A stretch of DNA of 63,334 nucleotides. Source: Hyphomicrobiales bacterium. GTDB lineage: Bacteria > Pseudomonadota > Alphaproteobacteria > Rhizobiales > Aestuariivirgaceae. The stretch is taken from assembly GCA_016792825.1 (NCBI GenBank), contig JAEUMI010000023.1, positions 1-63,334 of the forward strand, written 5' to 3'. The notes beneath the pieces were generated by a model. It saw only the letters and a list, made by a program, of their open reading frames with translations. It had not been told where the DNA came from and did no database searches. The first letter of the stretch is position 1. Each line of letters begins with the position of its first letter. The position numbers and the translations under genes are program-made. This document shows, piece by piece, positions 8,529 to 17,112 of the stretch.

Positions 8529-9233
8529 ATGTCAGTATTATCGCGCGAAATTCGGCATGCTTCTGATGAATCCGAGTCGGGTTTTGATGTTCCAAAGCTC
8601 AGCCGTAGCACGCTGAACGAAGAAGTCTACGAGCAGCTCAAGCAGGCGTTGATGTCGGGAAAGATTGCCCCTGGCTCCACCATGACGATCCGCTCGCTCG
8701 CCAGCTCCTTTGGCATCAGCGTGATGCCGGTGCGCGAAGCGCTGCGCCGGCTGGTTGCCGAGCACGTGCTGACTCTTCTGCCAAACCGCAGTGTCTCCCT
8801 CCCGGTGTTCACCCGCGAACGCTTCAACGAGATTACCCGCATCCGCACCTCGCTCGAAGGCCTGGCCGCTGAGGAAGGGGCGCGCCACGTGACCCCAAAA
8901 ATGCTGACTCACATGGCTCATTTGACGGGCCTGATGGAGGCCAGAACCGCAGTCAGCCATGCGGACACCCTGGCGTGGAACCGCGAGTTCCACTTCACGC
9001 TTTATACCGCCTCGAAGATGCCCACGCTGGTGAAGATGATTGAATCGCTGTGGCTTCAGGCCGGCCCCCTGCTGCACTTGCAGCAGCGCGTTTTCGCCGC
9101 ACAGAAGCATCCAGTCTATGTGCAGCACCATCGCGCCATTCAGGCGATCAAATCCGGAAAACCGGCCCAGGTTCGGGAAGCAATCGTGGGCGACATCGTG
9201 GATGCCGCGGAAATCATCAGTGCGGCGCTTTAG
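8529..9233 (+). CDS. GntR family transcriptional regulator, FCD-type
   Basis: A 234-residue repressor-like protein. The N-terminal winged helix runs over residues 20-90 (L-N-E-E-V-Y-E-Q-L, then the M-P-V-R-E-A-L-R-R-L recognition segment typical of GntR). The C-terminal all-helical FCD domain, with an L-x-W-N-x-x-F-H segment near residue 150, normally binds a small acid through a metal. It lies between the permease operon and the aminotransferase gene and ends five bases from the convergent aminotransferase. It is the probable regulator of the whole island. Confidence 0.88.
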   Translation: MSVLSREIRHASDESESGFDVPKLSRSTLNEEVYEQLKQALMSGKIAPGSTMTIRSLASSFGISVMPVREALRRLVAEHVLTLLPNRSVSLPVFTRERFNEITRIRTSLEGLAAEEGARHVTPKMLTHMAHLTGLMEARTAVSHADTLAWNREFHFTLYTASKMPTLVKMIESLWLQAGPLLHLQQRVFAAQKHPVYVQHHRAIQAIKSGKPAQVREAIVGDIVDAAEIISAAL

Positions 9234-9238
9234 CGCTG

Positions 9239-10600
9239 TCATCGGTTAAACACGGCTTTTAGCAGATTTTTCCGGCTTGCCAGGAACTCGTCCACTGCCG
9301 CCAACAGCTTGTCAGTTTCCGCCTGGGTCGTTTCGACTGAAAGGTTTCCCATGATGCGGCGGGAAATATAGATACCACAGTCAATCATATCGAGGTGGAA
9401 CAGCTTCTTGAGATCGGCCACTTCCGCCTCGCGCCCCGCTTCACCCTGATCGAGATCATCGATATTGCGAATCTTTCCCTCGTGGAAATGAATGCCGAAG
9501 ATCGACCCAAATCCGGTCGCGACCATGGGCACCGCATGTTTCGATGCAAGGTCATTAAGCTCTGCGCGCAGGCGGTCGCCCAGTGCGTTCATCTGGTCAG
9601 TTGTCTCGCGGGTGAGAATTCTGCTCAATGCCACGTATCCTGTGAACATGGCCACCACATTGTTGTTGAAGGTGCCGCCATGGGGAAATGATCCGGGCTT
9701 TGACGGATCGAACCGCCGCATGATGTCGGCCCGCCCGCCAAACGCGCCAATGGTGAGCCCCCCCGCAATATACTTGCCAAGTGTGACCAAGTCTGGCTTT
9801 ACGCCGAAATAAGCCTGCAACCCACCGAAATGAACCCGAGAAGTCATGACTTCATCGAAAATCAGAAGCACCCCATGCCGTTCAGTTGCATCGCGTAGCG
9901 CTGCGATAAAGGCAGGTGTGGCAGGCAGCGCGCCAGCTCCGCCTTGCATGGGCTCAACAATCACCGCTGCAAGTTTGCCACCATGCTTTGCAATGTCGGA
10001 GGCCGCCTTTTCCGGATCATTGAAGGTGGACGTGATAACCGGGAATGGCATATTGAGCGGCGAGGGCCCATGGCTGAAATAGAAGACACTGCCGTGATAG
10101 GCACCGTTGAAGATCATGATAGTATCTTTGCGGGAGACCGCCCTAGCAGTGGCCATGGCAAGAAGGTTTGCCTCGGTGCCGGAATTGCAGAACCGCAAAA
10201 GCTCCATAGCGGGGAAACGCTTTCGCAATTCCGCTGAAAGTTTCACTTCATGCTCAGTTGGCGCACCGAAGTTCAGGCCTTGCGCGATTGTCCGCGAAAT
10301 TGTCTCGGCAATGAGGGCGTTGGAATGGCCGAAGACTCCGGCGGTATACTCATTGATGAAGTCGATATAACTGTGGCCGTCAACGTCGGTGAGCCGGCTT
10401 CCCTCACCCTTGGCGATGTAGAGGGGAAATGGTGAGAAATGCACCGTGGTGCGCGTATTTCCACCGGGCAAATGCCCTTGGGCTTCTCCGCTGAGTTTTG
10501 CGCTGCGAGGATTGGCTGCCACGTAACGCGCCTCCGCATCGCGCAAAACGGAGGACAGCTGCTCGTTTCGCAAAGTTGGCGCCAAGGCTGAATGTATCAT
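9239..10600 (-). CDS. Class III aminotransferase (glutamate-1-semialdehyde aminomutase-like)
   Basis: About 453 residues, fold type I PLP enzyme. Features are the N-terminal G-G-N-T-R segment, the cofactor-binding S-G-T-E-A-N near residue 145, D-E-V-M-T-S-R near residue 252 and the PLP lysine in T-L-G-K-Y-I-A-G-G near residue 278. Such proteins act as omega-, beta-amino acid or amine transaminases outside tetrapyrrole synthesis; genomic context with an importer and BKACE points to catabolism rather than heme synthesis. The ATG at 10600 is preferred to an upstream one because TGGAGC precedes it. Cotranscribed after the binding-protein gene. Confidence 0.82.
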   Translation of the reverse strand: MIHSALAPTLRNEQLSSVLRDAEARYVAANPRSAKLSGEAQGHLPGGNTRTTVHFSPFPLYIAKGEGSRLTDVDGHSYIDFINEYTAGVFGHSNALIAETISRTIAQGLNFGAPTEHEVKLSAELRKRFPAMELLRFCNSGTEANLLAMATARAVSRKDTIMIFNGAYHGSVFYFSHGPSPLNMPFPVITSTFNDPEKAASDIAKHGGKLAAVIVEPMQGGAGALPATPAFIAALRDATERHGVLLIFDEVMTSRVHFGGLQAYFGVKPDLVTLGKYIAGGLTIGAFGGRADIMRRFDPSKPGSFPHGGTFNNNVVAMFTGYVALSRILTRETTDQMNALGDRLRAELNDLASKHAVPMVATGFGSIFGIHFHEGKIRNIDDLDQGEAGREAEVADLKKLFHLDMIDCGIYISRRIMGNLSVETTQAETDKLLAAVDEFLASRKNLLKAVFNR

Positions 10601-10672
10601 GGATGCTCCATCGTAAGGCGGGCGGTGCAAACGGCGGGCAGCCATGAAGGACGCCCGCCATATTGCTGATTT

Positions 10673-11728
10673 TTACTGAGCAACCCAGGTATTGAAGCGT
10701 TCAGTCGCCTTTGCCTGCTGGTCGACCCAGTACTCGTCACTGTAGACGGCTGCTGCCGCGGCCTTGTCTGGTGCGGTCGGCAGTGAGTCCCTGATCTCCT
10801 GGGACATCAGGTCATAGGCGGCGAGCGTGGGAACACCATAAGTGAGGTGCTTTACAAGCTCCGCCTGCGTTTCGGGCTTGGAATAGAAAGCAAGCAGTTT
10901 CTGGGCTGCTGCTGGATTTGGACCATTGGCGATTTTCACCCAGTAGTCAGTGCCGACCCAGAAGCCGGAGCTCCAGCCGATGACAAGATTGCGCTTGTTT
11001 TCCTTTGCTGCACCCGTGACGCGGGCATTGAAATTGATGTTCATGACTACGTCGCCGGCAAGCAAACGCTGCATGCCGTCAGCACCGCTCTCCGACCAGA
11101 GAATATGCGGCTTCAACTCATCAAGCTTCTTGAAGGCCCGGTCGAAACCTTCCGGCGAACGGAGCACGTCATAGATTTCTTCCTTTTTCACGCCATCGGC
11201 CATGAGCGCGATTTCGATCATGATGCGCGCGTCCTTGTAACCGCCGCGTTTGCCCGGCCATTTGGCGACATCCCAGAACTCGGCCCAGCTCTTCGGTCCA
11301 TCCTTTATCTTGTCGCCGTCGTAGGCCATCACCGTTGCCCAGATATCCGAAGCAATGCCGCAATCATGGGCCGCATAGTCGATCTGCTTGTCGCGGCCAC
11401 CCAATGCGTCCCAGTCAAGTTTTTCGAAGATGCCTTCGTCGCAGCCCTGGATCACCTGGGGACTTTCGAATGGAACTACATCCCAGGTGATCTTGCCTGC
11501 TTCCACCTGGCTGGTGATCTTCGCATATTCACCGCCGAATTCTTCTTCGATGATCTTGATTCCGGTTTCTTTCATGAATGGCTCGAAGAGCGCCTTGCGG
11601 TAAGCATCCTGCCAGACACCACCCCAGCCGACGACCACAACCTGTTCCTGGGCGCACGCGCTGCCTGCGGCGAACATGGCAATGCCAGCGCCGAGCAATA
11701 ACGGTTTTAGATAGGACAATACCTTCAT
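10673..11728 (-). CDS. ABC transporter substrate-binding protein, PotD-like
   Basis: About 351 residues including a Sec signal peptide (M-K-V-L-S-Y-L-K, hydrophobic core, cleavage after A-C-A near residue 26). The mature protein begins like periplasmic spermidine/putrescine-binding proteins (V-V-V-G-W-G-G-V-W-Q-D-A-Y). The start is chosen at 11728 because GGGAGAG lies just upstream. Divergent from the BKACE operon with the palindrome 11800-11817 between them. It is the periplasmic receptor for the permeases at 6344-8449. The ligand is unknown. Confidence 0.87.
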   Translation of the reverse strand: MKVLSYLKPLLLGAGIAMFAAGSACAQEQVVVVGWGGVWQDAYRKALFEPFMKETGIKIIEEEFGGEYAKITSQVEAGKITWDVVPFESPQVIQGCDEGIFEKLDWDALGGRDKQIDYAAHDCGIASDIWATVMAYDGDKIKDGPKSWAEFWDVAKWPGKRGGYKDARIMIEIALMADGVKKEEIYDVLRSPEGFDRAFKKLDELKPHILWSESGADGMQRLLAGDVVMNINFNARVTGAAKENKRNLVIGWSSGFWVGTDYWVKIANGPNPAAAQKLLAFYSKPETQAELVKHLTYGVPTLAAYDLMSQEIRDSLPTAPDKAAAAAVYSDEYWVDQQAKATERFNTWVAQ

Positions 11729-11799
11729 TCCACTCTCCCTCATTTGGTTCGCAAAGAGGCTGTCTCTTCGCCGCCATTGACAGTTTATCAACTGCTGTT

Positions 11800-11817
11800 A
11801 GCTTGTGATCACAAGCT
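11800..11817. promoter_or_regulatory. Perfect 18-bp palindrome, putative GntR operator
   Basis: AGCTTGTGATCACAAGCT is its own reverse complement and lies in the 148-bp space between the divergent binding-protein and BKACE genes. Its TTGTGATCAC core recurs at 8459-8468 next to the GntR gene. Position and symmetry fit a dimeric FCD-type regulator. Confidence 0.65.
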
Positions 11818-11876
11818 CTGTGATGTTAGACTTAACTTTGAGGGCTTGTCAAACAAACGTGAAACGGGAGGGCGCG

Positions 11877-12839
11877 ATGGCTGAAGAAACGGTTCCGGCA
11901 CCAAAATCGAAAGCCAGAAAGGTGATCATCACATGCGCGGTTACCGGTTCGGTGCACACCCCCAGTATGACGCCCTATCTGCCGATCACGCCCGACGAAA
12001 TCGCCCGTGAATCAATTGCCGCTGCCGAAGCCGGAGCTTCGGTCATTCATTTGCATGCCCGCGATCCCGAAACCGGCCGTCCAACACCCGACCCGGCAGT
12101 GTTCATGCAGTTCCTGCCGCGCATCAAGCAGAACAGCGATGCCGTCATCAACATCACCACCGGTGGTTCGTTGGGCATGAGCATAGAGGACCGGCTTGCT
12201 GCGCCGCTTCTTGCCCAGCCAGAGCTCTGTTCGCTCAACATGGGATCCATGAACTTCGGAATTTTTCAAGCCGGCGCAAAGATCAAGGAGTGGAAATTCG
12301 ATTGGGAAAAACCCTATATCGAAAAAACCCGTGATACCATCGTCTCCAATACCTTCGGGCAGATTGAGTCCTTCATTGAGCGGCTCGGCAAGGGCTGCGG
12401 CACGCGTTTTGAATGTGAGTGCTACGATGTGGGCCACCTTTATACCCTGGCCCATTATCTGGACCGCAAATTGCTGGAGCCGCCCGTCTTCGTGCAGACG
12501 ATCTTCGGCGTCATGGGCGGCATCGGCGCCCATCCGGAAGATCTCATGCACATGCGTCGCACCGCCGACCGGCTGTTTGGCACTGACTATCAATGGTCGA
12601 TCCTGGCAGCAGGACGCCACCAGATGAACTTGATTACTATTGGCGCCACCATGGGCGGCAATGTACGCGTGGGGCTTGAGGACAGCATCTATCTGGGGGC
12701 CGGCACTCTCGCCAAGAGCAATGCCGAGCAGGTTGCCAAAATCAGACGCATCATCAATGAATTATCGCTCGAAGTGGCTACCCCGCAAGAGGCCCGCAAA
12801 ATGCTGAAGTTGAAGGGTGGTGACCGTGTGGCTTTCTGA
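11877..12839 (+). CDS. Beta-keto acid cleavage enzyme (BKACE, DUF849 family)
   Basis: A 320-residue protein of the BKACE family, TIM-barrel metalloenzymes that condense a beta-keto acid with acetyl-CoA and release acetoacetate plus a new acyl-CoA. The zinc ligands H-L-H (residues 58-60, in V-I-H-L-H-A-R-D-P) and the later C-E-C-Y-D segment are present. Start at 11877 is supported by GGGAGG; an in-frame start at 11805 would overlap the palindrome. The thioesterase follows at two bases, as in carnitine operons where BKACE acts on dehydrocarnitine. No carnitine dehydrogenase is nearby, so the keto acid may arise from the aminotransferase or oxidase. Confidence 0.85.
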   Translation: MAEETVPAPKSKARKVIITCAVTGSVHTPSMTPYLPITPDEIARESIAAAEAGASVIHLHARDPETGRPTPDPAVFMQFLPRIKQNSDAVINITTGGSLGMSIEDRLAAPLLAQPELCSLNMGSMNFGIFQAGAKIKEWKFDWEKPYIEKTRDTIVSNTFGQIESFIERLGKGCGTRFECECYDVGHLYTLAHYLDRKLLEPPVFVQTIFGVMGGIGAHPEDLMHMRRTADRLFGTDYQWSILAAGRHQMNLITIGATMGGNVRVGLEDSIYLGAGTLAKSNAEQVAKIRRIINELSLEVATPQEARKMLKLKGGDRVAF

Positions 12840-12841
12840 CA

Positions 12842-13294
12842 ATGACTGACGCCGGCCCCAAACGCTCCTTGAAGACGGTCGAAACTTTTCGTGGCGTAGC
12901 TTATCCATGGGTGTGCGATTCTATGGGTCACATGAACACGCAGCACTATTGCGCACTGTTCGATGGCGCGACGTTCCACTATCTGGCGCTAATGGGCGGG
13001 CCACGGCACTTCAAGGAAAGCCAGCGCGGCTGGGTAGACGCAAAGCAGACCATCGAATACCGCCGGGAAATCCTGGCGGGCGATCTGCTGGTTATATCCA
13101 CAGCAATGACCCGTGTCGGCCGCTCGTCGCTTGGCTTTCGCCATGAACTGGTTGATCTGGAAGACGGCGCCTTGCGCGCAACCAGCGATCACGTGGTGGT
13201 TCATTTCGATCTCAGTAAGCGTGCGTCCCTCACGCTTTCCGAGGCAATGGTAGAAAAGGCAAGAGAGTATCTCAATGACGACACCAACGCGTAG
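12842..13294 (+). CDS. Acyl-CoA thioesterase, 4HBT hotdog family
   Basis: A 150-residue hotdog-fold thioesterase. The signature C-D-S-M-G-H-M-N-T-Q-H-Y near residue 25 holds the catalytic Asp. It hydrolyses an acyl-CoA, here presumably the product of the preceding BKACE, giving a free acid. In Pseudomonas carnitine operons the betainyl-CoA thioesterase stands in the same position. Its 3' end overlaps the next gene by 20 bases, a sign of tight coupling. Confidence 0.85.
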   Translation: MTDAGPKRSLKTVETFRGVAYPWVCDSMGHMNTQHYCALFDGATFHYLALMGGPRHFKESQRGWVDAKQTIEYRREILAGDLLVISTAMTRVGRSSLGFRHELVDLEDGALRATSDHVVVHFDLSKRASLTLSEAMVEKAREYLNDDTNA

Positions 13295-14699
13295 AGACGG
13301 CCGATGCCTCTGGCTGCGTCAGGCGATCCAGCCTGGCGAGGTGGACGCGCCCGTTCTCGCAGGAAACCTAACTGCTGACATTTGCATCGTGGGCGGCGGC
13401 CTCGCCGGCCTGTGGACCGCGCTTGACCTCAAGGAACGTGATCCTTCCTGCGATGTGGCAATTGTTGAAGCCGATATCTGCGGCGGCGGGGCGTCAGGGC
13501 GGAACTCTGGCATGGTGTTGTCTCAGTGGGCCAAGTTTGCGGCATTGAGAGCCTTCTGCGGTGAGGCAGGCGCCATCGCCCTTGGCCACGCCTTTGCCGC
13601 ATCCGCGGGAAACATCGAACGCTTCTGCAAGGCCCATGGAATTGATGCGGAGTTCCGCCCCGACGGCTGGATTTGGGGCGCCACCTGCGAAAAACATGTG
13701 GGATCTTGGAATGGGATTCTGCAGAACCTGGAGGCGATTGGGCTGCATCCTTTTAAGCGTGTGACAGGGCCGGAGATCAGTGCGCTTTGCGGCACCGACC
13801 GTTTCCTTGCAGGCATTCATGATCCCACGGCCGCAACGCTTCATCCCGGCAAACTGGTGCGCGGCCTGCGCCGCGTGGCTTTAGCCAAGGGCGTTCGCAT
13901 TTTCGAGAATTCGAGAATGCTGAAGCTCGAGCGGCAAAATCCGGCGATTGTTCGCACGGCAAAAGGAACCATGCGGTCACCGGTTTGCATCCTTACGCTC
14001 AATGCGTGGTCAACGTCGGTGCCCGAGCTTCGCCCCTCAATCCTGGTGATTGCCAGCGATGATTCCGTAACCGAGCCTGTCCCCGAGCTCCTGGAAAAAA
14101 TGGGTTACCTGCGGCGTCCCCTGATGGGAGACAGCCAAACCTTCGTGACCGGATTCAGAACCACAGCTGATCACCGATTTCAACCCGGTATCACCGGCGG
14201 CATCATCGGATTTGGCGGTCTCGGCACCAACCGGTTTGAAGGGCGCTCCATACGTGAAGCCGACATCCGGAGTTGCGTCAGTCGCGGCTTCCCGGCTTTC
14301 GCCGATTTGCCTTTTGCCGATAGCTGGTGCGGGCCGATCGATCGTACGCGCAGCGGCCTGCCGCTTTTTGGTCCCCTGCCGGGTTCACCAAATATATTTT
14401 ATGGATTTGGCTTTTCCGGAAATGGCGTGGCGACAACCCCGGTGACAGCCAGAATTCTTGCAAGCCTTGCCCTTGACAAAAAAGATGAGTGGTCATCTTG
14501 TGGACTAGTGCGACCGCCCGAGCGCTGGCTTCCACCAGAACCCATTCGATACATCGGCGCCCATATGTTGCGTCACGCGATCCGCCGCAAAGACCGGCTC
14601 GAACAGGAAAACCGCGTTCCCGGCCCCTTGGTCCGCGCCTTGGCCGCCATGGCCCCGGGTGGCATCACCACATCTACCATCATCAGCCCGAGGAGGTAA
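13275..14699 (+). CDS. FAD-dependent amine/amino acid oxidoreductase (DadA/PuuB-like)
   Basis: A 474-residue flavoprotein. The dinucleotide fold begins at about residue 30 (I-C-I-V-G-G-G-L-A-G-L-W), followed by a V-E-A-D-I-C-G-G-G-A-S-G-R-N-S-G segment typical of gamma-glutamylputrescine oxidase and D-amino acid oxidase relatives. The C-terminal F-G-F-S-G-N-G-V region closes the FAD site. It probably oxidises a C-N bond of a secondary or primary amine and feeds the aminotransferase/BKACE route. It resembles in kind the fragment at 6189-6308 but is intact and in another operon. Confidence 0.82.
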   Translation: MTTPTRRDGRCLWLRQAIQPGEVDAPVLAGNLTADICIVGGGLAGLWTALDLKERDPSCDVAIVEADICGGGASGRNSGMVLSQWAKFAALRAFCGEAGAIALGHAFAASAGNIERFCKAHGIDAEFRPDGWIWGATCEKHVGSWNGILQNLEAIGLHPFKRVTGPEISALCGTDRFLAGIHDPTAATLHPGKLVRGLRRVALAKGVRIFENSRMLKLERQNPAIVRTAKGTMRSPVCILTLNAWSTSVPELRPSILVIASDDSVTEPVPELLEKMGYLRRPLMGDSQTFVTGFRTTADHRFQPGITGGIIGFGGLGTNRFEGRSIREADIRSCVSRGFPAFADLPFADSWCGPIDRTRSGLPLFGPLPGSPNIFYGFGFSGNGVATTPVTARILASLALDKKDEWSSCGLVRPPERWLPPEPIRYIGAHMLRHAIRRKDRLEQENRVPGPLVRALAAMAPGGITTSTIISPRR

Positions 14700-14701
14700 T
14701 C

Positions 14702-15067
14702 ATGCCCGAAGCCAGACTGTTCAAGCGCGCCGAACTTCCCTTCAAGGACTGCGTTACACCATCAGGCGTGACGCAGACCGCCCGGACCATTACCACCAGC
14801 ATCAGCAAGCAGATGGGCGGCGGCATGGAGATCGGAGAGGATGTCTGCATTCACTGGACCACGCTCTATGACGAAATCCTGTTTATCCACAAGGGCTCGA
14901 TGATCGTGCGCACCAGCGCTGGCGAACTAGAATGCCGCCCCGGGGATATCGTATGGCTGCCCGAAGGAGTTACCCTTGACTATGACATGACAGGAAGACG
15001 GTGCGAGTATTTTTATGCCCTTTTCCCAATCGACTGGGCAAAAAGAAACAACATGGAAGAGCCTTAG
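14702..15067 (+). CDS. Cupin domain protein, EutQ-like
   Basis: A 121-residue single-cupin protein. It has two cupin-like segments, with E-I-L-F-I-H-K-G-S (near residue 60) and C-R-P-G-D-I-V-W-L-P-E-G (near residue 78). It resembles the EutQ cupin. Metal ligands are only partly conserved, so a structural or binding role is possible. AGGAGGT precedes the ATG at 14702. Last gene of the BKACE operon; its role there is unknown. Confidence 0.75.
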   Translation: MPEARLFKRAELPFKDCVTPSGVTQTARTITTSISKQMGGGMEIGEDVCIHWTTLYDEILFIHKGSMIVRTSAGELECRPGDIVWLPEGVTLDYDMTGRRCEYFYALFPIDWAKRNNMEEP

Positions 15068-15599
15068 CGCTCCCGCATCACATTTGTGAATCAGCAATAC
15101 TCCGATGAACCTTCGGCAAAAAACAAAGTGCCGGGTTACTCACTCCCGGTCGGGATGGCCATTCGGATACAGCCATGTGTCAGCACTATGACCACCGCTA
15201 CGCCATATGGACATGCCACGCTAAGGCCATGGATACTCTCTGGCTGGAATTGCGGGGCGACTCATATGAAGTCCGAAGGGAACAAAGGTTCTGGCTTCAT
15301 TGAGGTGAACCAGTCAGGTGGCCTGCGCAAGGCTGAAACGAAGGCTAAGTCCCGCACGGAAAAGCAGGCCTTTATCAACGGCCTCAAGCCAGTTTGGTAT
15401 GTTTACAAAGTCGGGGCCTGAGCAGATATGGCCGGACCTTGAGTATCATGTACAACCTCTTTCCACGAACCGCCTCGGCGCGGAACATTGACTTGGGATT
15501 TCACTAATCTCTGCGTTCGGTTGCACGTCGGCTGCCACACATGGCATTTCAATGAACTTGCTCACGTGTGTGCCTCACCGAAGCGGCACCAGTTCCAAG
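15068..15599. other. Non-coding or decayed interval between the catabolic and flagellar regions
   Basis: About 530 bp without a convincing gene. A 111-codon plus-strand frame (15086-15421) has odd composition, no clear ribosome site and no recognisable motif. Neighbouring frames give short stretches (for example around 15175-15303) that look like broken coding sequence. It may be the scar of a lost gene. Confidence 0.4.
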
Positions 15600-16229
15600 T
15601 CAATTCACAAACACAATTGTTCCCAGCATGATCGCACCCGCCAGTCCGGCCAGGATCAGGTAGAGTCCCGTCCGGGCCAGTTGAACGCCTTCCCAATCAG
15701 GCTTTTGGGGCGGAATGCCGATAAAATGGAATGCCAGCTCCGAATTTTCGCCACTGTCTGAACCTGGCCCAATATTGTCAATAGTCCGGTCGAAGTCAGC
15801 CTGGCCCGGCGAGAATGGCGTAAATTGAATGCCTGCCGACTTCCCACCTATTGAGTTCTCGGTCAGATGCAAAGGTTCTGACCCGGTTTCACCGAAACTA
15901 GCGGTGGCCCCATAGGAAGCGTCAACTCCTGTCGCTGTTGGTCGGACCCCGGAGAGCATATCGGCGATCCCTCCCATTGACCGGGCCGAAAATTGCACGG
16001 CCTTTGCGGTTTCACCCATGGCATCGCGCAGCAAGGTGGCACCCGCCTCCTCGGATAATCCGGAATACCTGATAAACTGTGTGAGATTTGCGGTATCGCT
16101 GAGAAGGGCGGAGAGCAGTTCACCCCGAACGGGGCCGGATGTGCCGCTTGCAGTCTTGCTCACAATCCTGGCCATGAGCTCGGCCCGCTGGCTTTCGCCA
16201 AAGGCCGAGACGGCTGACAGGGGTTTCAA
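15600..16229 (-). CDS. Unknown protein with C-terminal membrane anchor, end of flagellar operon
   Basis: A 209-residue protein not recognised by family. The first 100 residues are helical and Ala/Ser/Leu-rich, the middle (about 105-170) is low-complexity and hydrophilic, and a single hydrophobic helix (about 185-207, ending V-F-V-N) sits at the very C-terminus, so a tail-anchored topology is likely. It starts eight bases after the preceding FliL-like gene. Cotranscription with flgJ and flgN suggests a flagellar role, but none can be assigned. Confidence 0.6.
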   Translation of the reverse strand: MKPLSAVSAFGESQRAELMARIVSKTASGTSGPVRGELLSALLSDTANLTQFIRYSGLSEEAGATLLRDAMGETAKAVQFSARSMGGIADMLSGVRPTATGVDASYGATASFGETGSEPLHLTENSIGGKSAGIQFTPFSPGQADFDRTIDNIGPGSDSGENSELAFHFIGIPPQKPDWEGVQLARTGLYLILAGLAGAIMLGTIVFVN

Positions 16230-16237
16230 CGGCCTTG

Positions 16238-16708
16238 CTATTTTTTCCTGACCCAGTTGGTGCGCACTTCATCGCGCGGCACATAGTTGATTTCATTCAT
16301 CAGGACGTCCTTTACAACCTCGCCTCCCAACTTTGCATTGGCCCCCTCCGAGATTTTTCTGGCCAGCAACGTGAGGTCCTGCGGTTGCAGTCGCGAGAAA
16401 TCGACTATCGAATTTTCATATAGGGCCCGGTAGGCAACATCGACAAGATAGGGCGCAGGTTCGAATGGAAGTTTCGCTGTTTCAGCCTTGTTCACTGCAA
16501 AGGACAGCTGCGCCACGAGGTAGCCTTGGACCTTGCCGCCTCGAATGACGGGAACGCTCACCATATCGGTTTTGATGAACTCAACGACTTCAACTTCTTC
16601 TTCGGAAGGAGCATGGGCCGAACTGCTGTTGTTCATCTGGACAAAGAAATAGCTTGAACCCAGAGCCACTATGCAGACCCAGAGGCCGATCAGCAGGGTC
16701 TTGATCAC
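16238..16708 (-). CDS. FliL-like single-pass membrane protein
   Basis: A 156-residue protein with an N-terminal membrane helix (about residues 4-24), an acidic Ser-rich linker and a periplasmic domain. The domain layout, a strand pair (V-Q-G-Y-L-V-A-Q-L-S-F), a long helix and a late V-L-M-N-E-I-N-Y-V segment, resembles the periplasmic part of FliL, but identity is too low to be sure. A conventional fliL is at 37335-37865. Its start overlaps the flgN stop (ATGA). Confidence 0.6.
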   Translation of the reverse strand: MIKTLLIGLWVCIVALGSSYFFVQMNNSSSAHAPSEEEVEVVEFIKTDMVSVPVIRGGKVQGYLVAQLSFAVNKAETAKLPFEPAPYLVDVAYRALYENSIVDFSRLQPQDLTLLARKISEGANAKLGGEVVKDVLMNEINYVPRDEVRTNWVRKK

Positions 16709-17112
16709 TGGATGCCACGGCCCATATGGGCTGTTCCCGCGTATGTGCCATCGGACTCATTGTGGCGCAGCACATCAAGGATGGTGTTGGACACTTCCCG
16801 TGCCGCCGCGAGATGGACGGAGAGCAACTGCTGGTTGGCGTCCATGAGAGACTTGAGTTGGCGTATCTCGGTTTCAAGATTAAGTCTGATGAAATCCGGA
16901 CTGCAGCTTTTCTGCGCCCGCATCAGCTCAAGCAAAAGTTGGCTCTTCTTGTAGATCAGCGGATCCAGCGACATTTCCCGGTGCTCCGAGAGAATGTGGT
17001 TTTCTTCCACGATCGAAGCGGCGAGGCGGCCAATGACATCGCGCAACTGATTAATGCTGGGTAAGGCGGTCCTCGACTGAAGAATGGATATTTCCAGATT
17101 CAGGTCTATCAT
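16705..17112 (-). CDS. flgN: FlgN-like flagellar hook-filament junction chaperone
   Basis: A 135-residue all-helical protein. The N-terminal helix (about 20-50), the K-K-S-Q-L-L-L-E-L segment, a third helix with N-Q-Q-L-L-S-V-H-L near residue 93 and the terminal D-G-T-Y-A-G-T match the layout of FlgN, the cytosolic chaperone that keeps FlgK and FlgL export-competent. It overlaps flgJ upstream and the FliL-like gene downstream by four bases each, the same place flgN occupies beside flgJ in rhizobial clusters. Confidence 0.7.
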   Translation of the reverse strand: MIDLNLEISILQSRTALPSINQLRDVIGRLAASIVEENHILSEHREMSLDPLIYKKSQLLLELMRAQKSCSPDFIRLNLETEIRQLKSLMDANQQLLSVHLAAAREVSNTILDVLRHNESDGTYAGTAHMGRGIQ

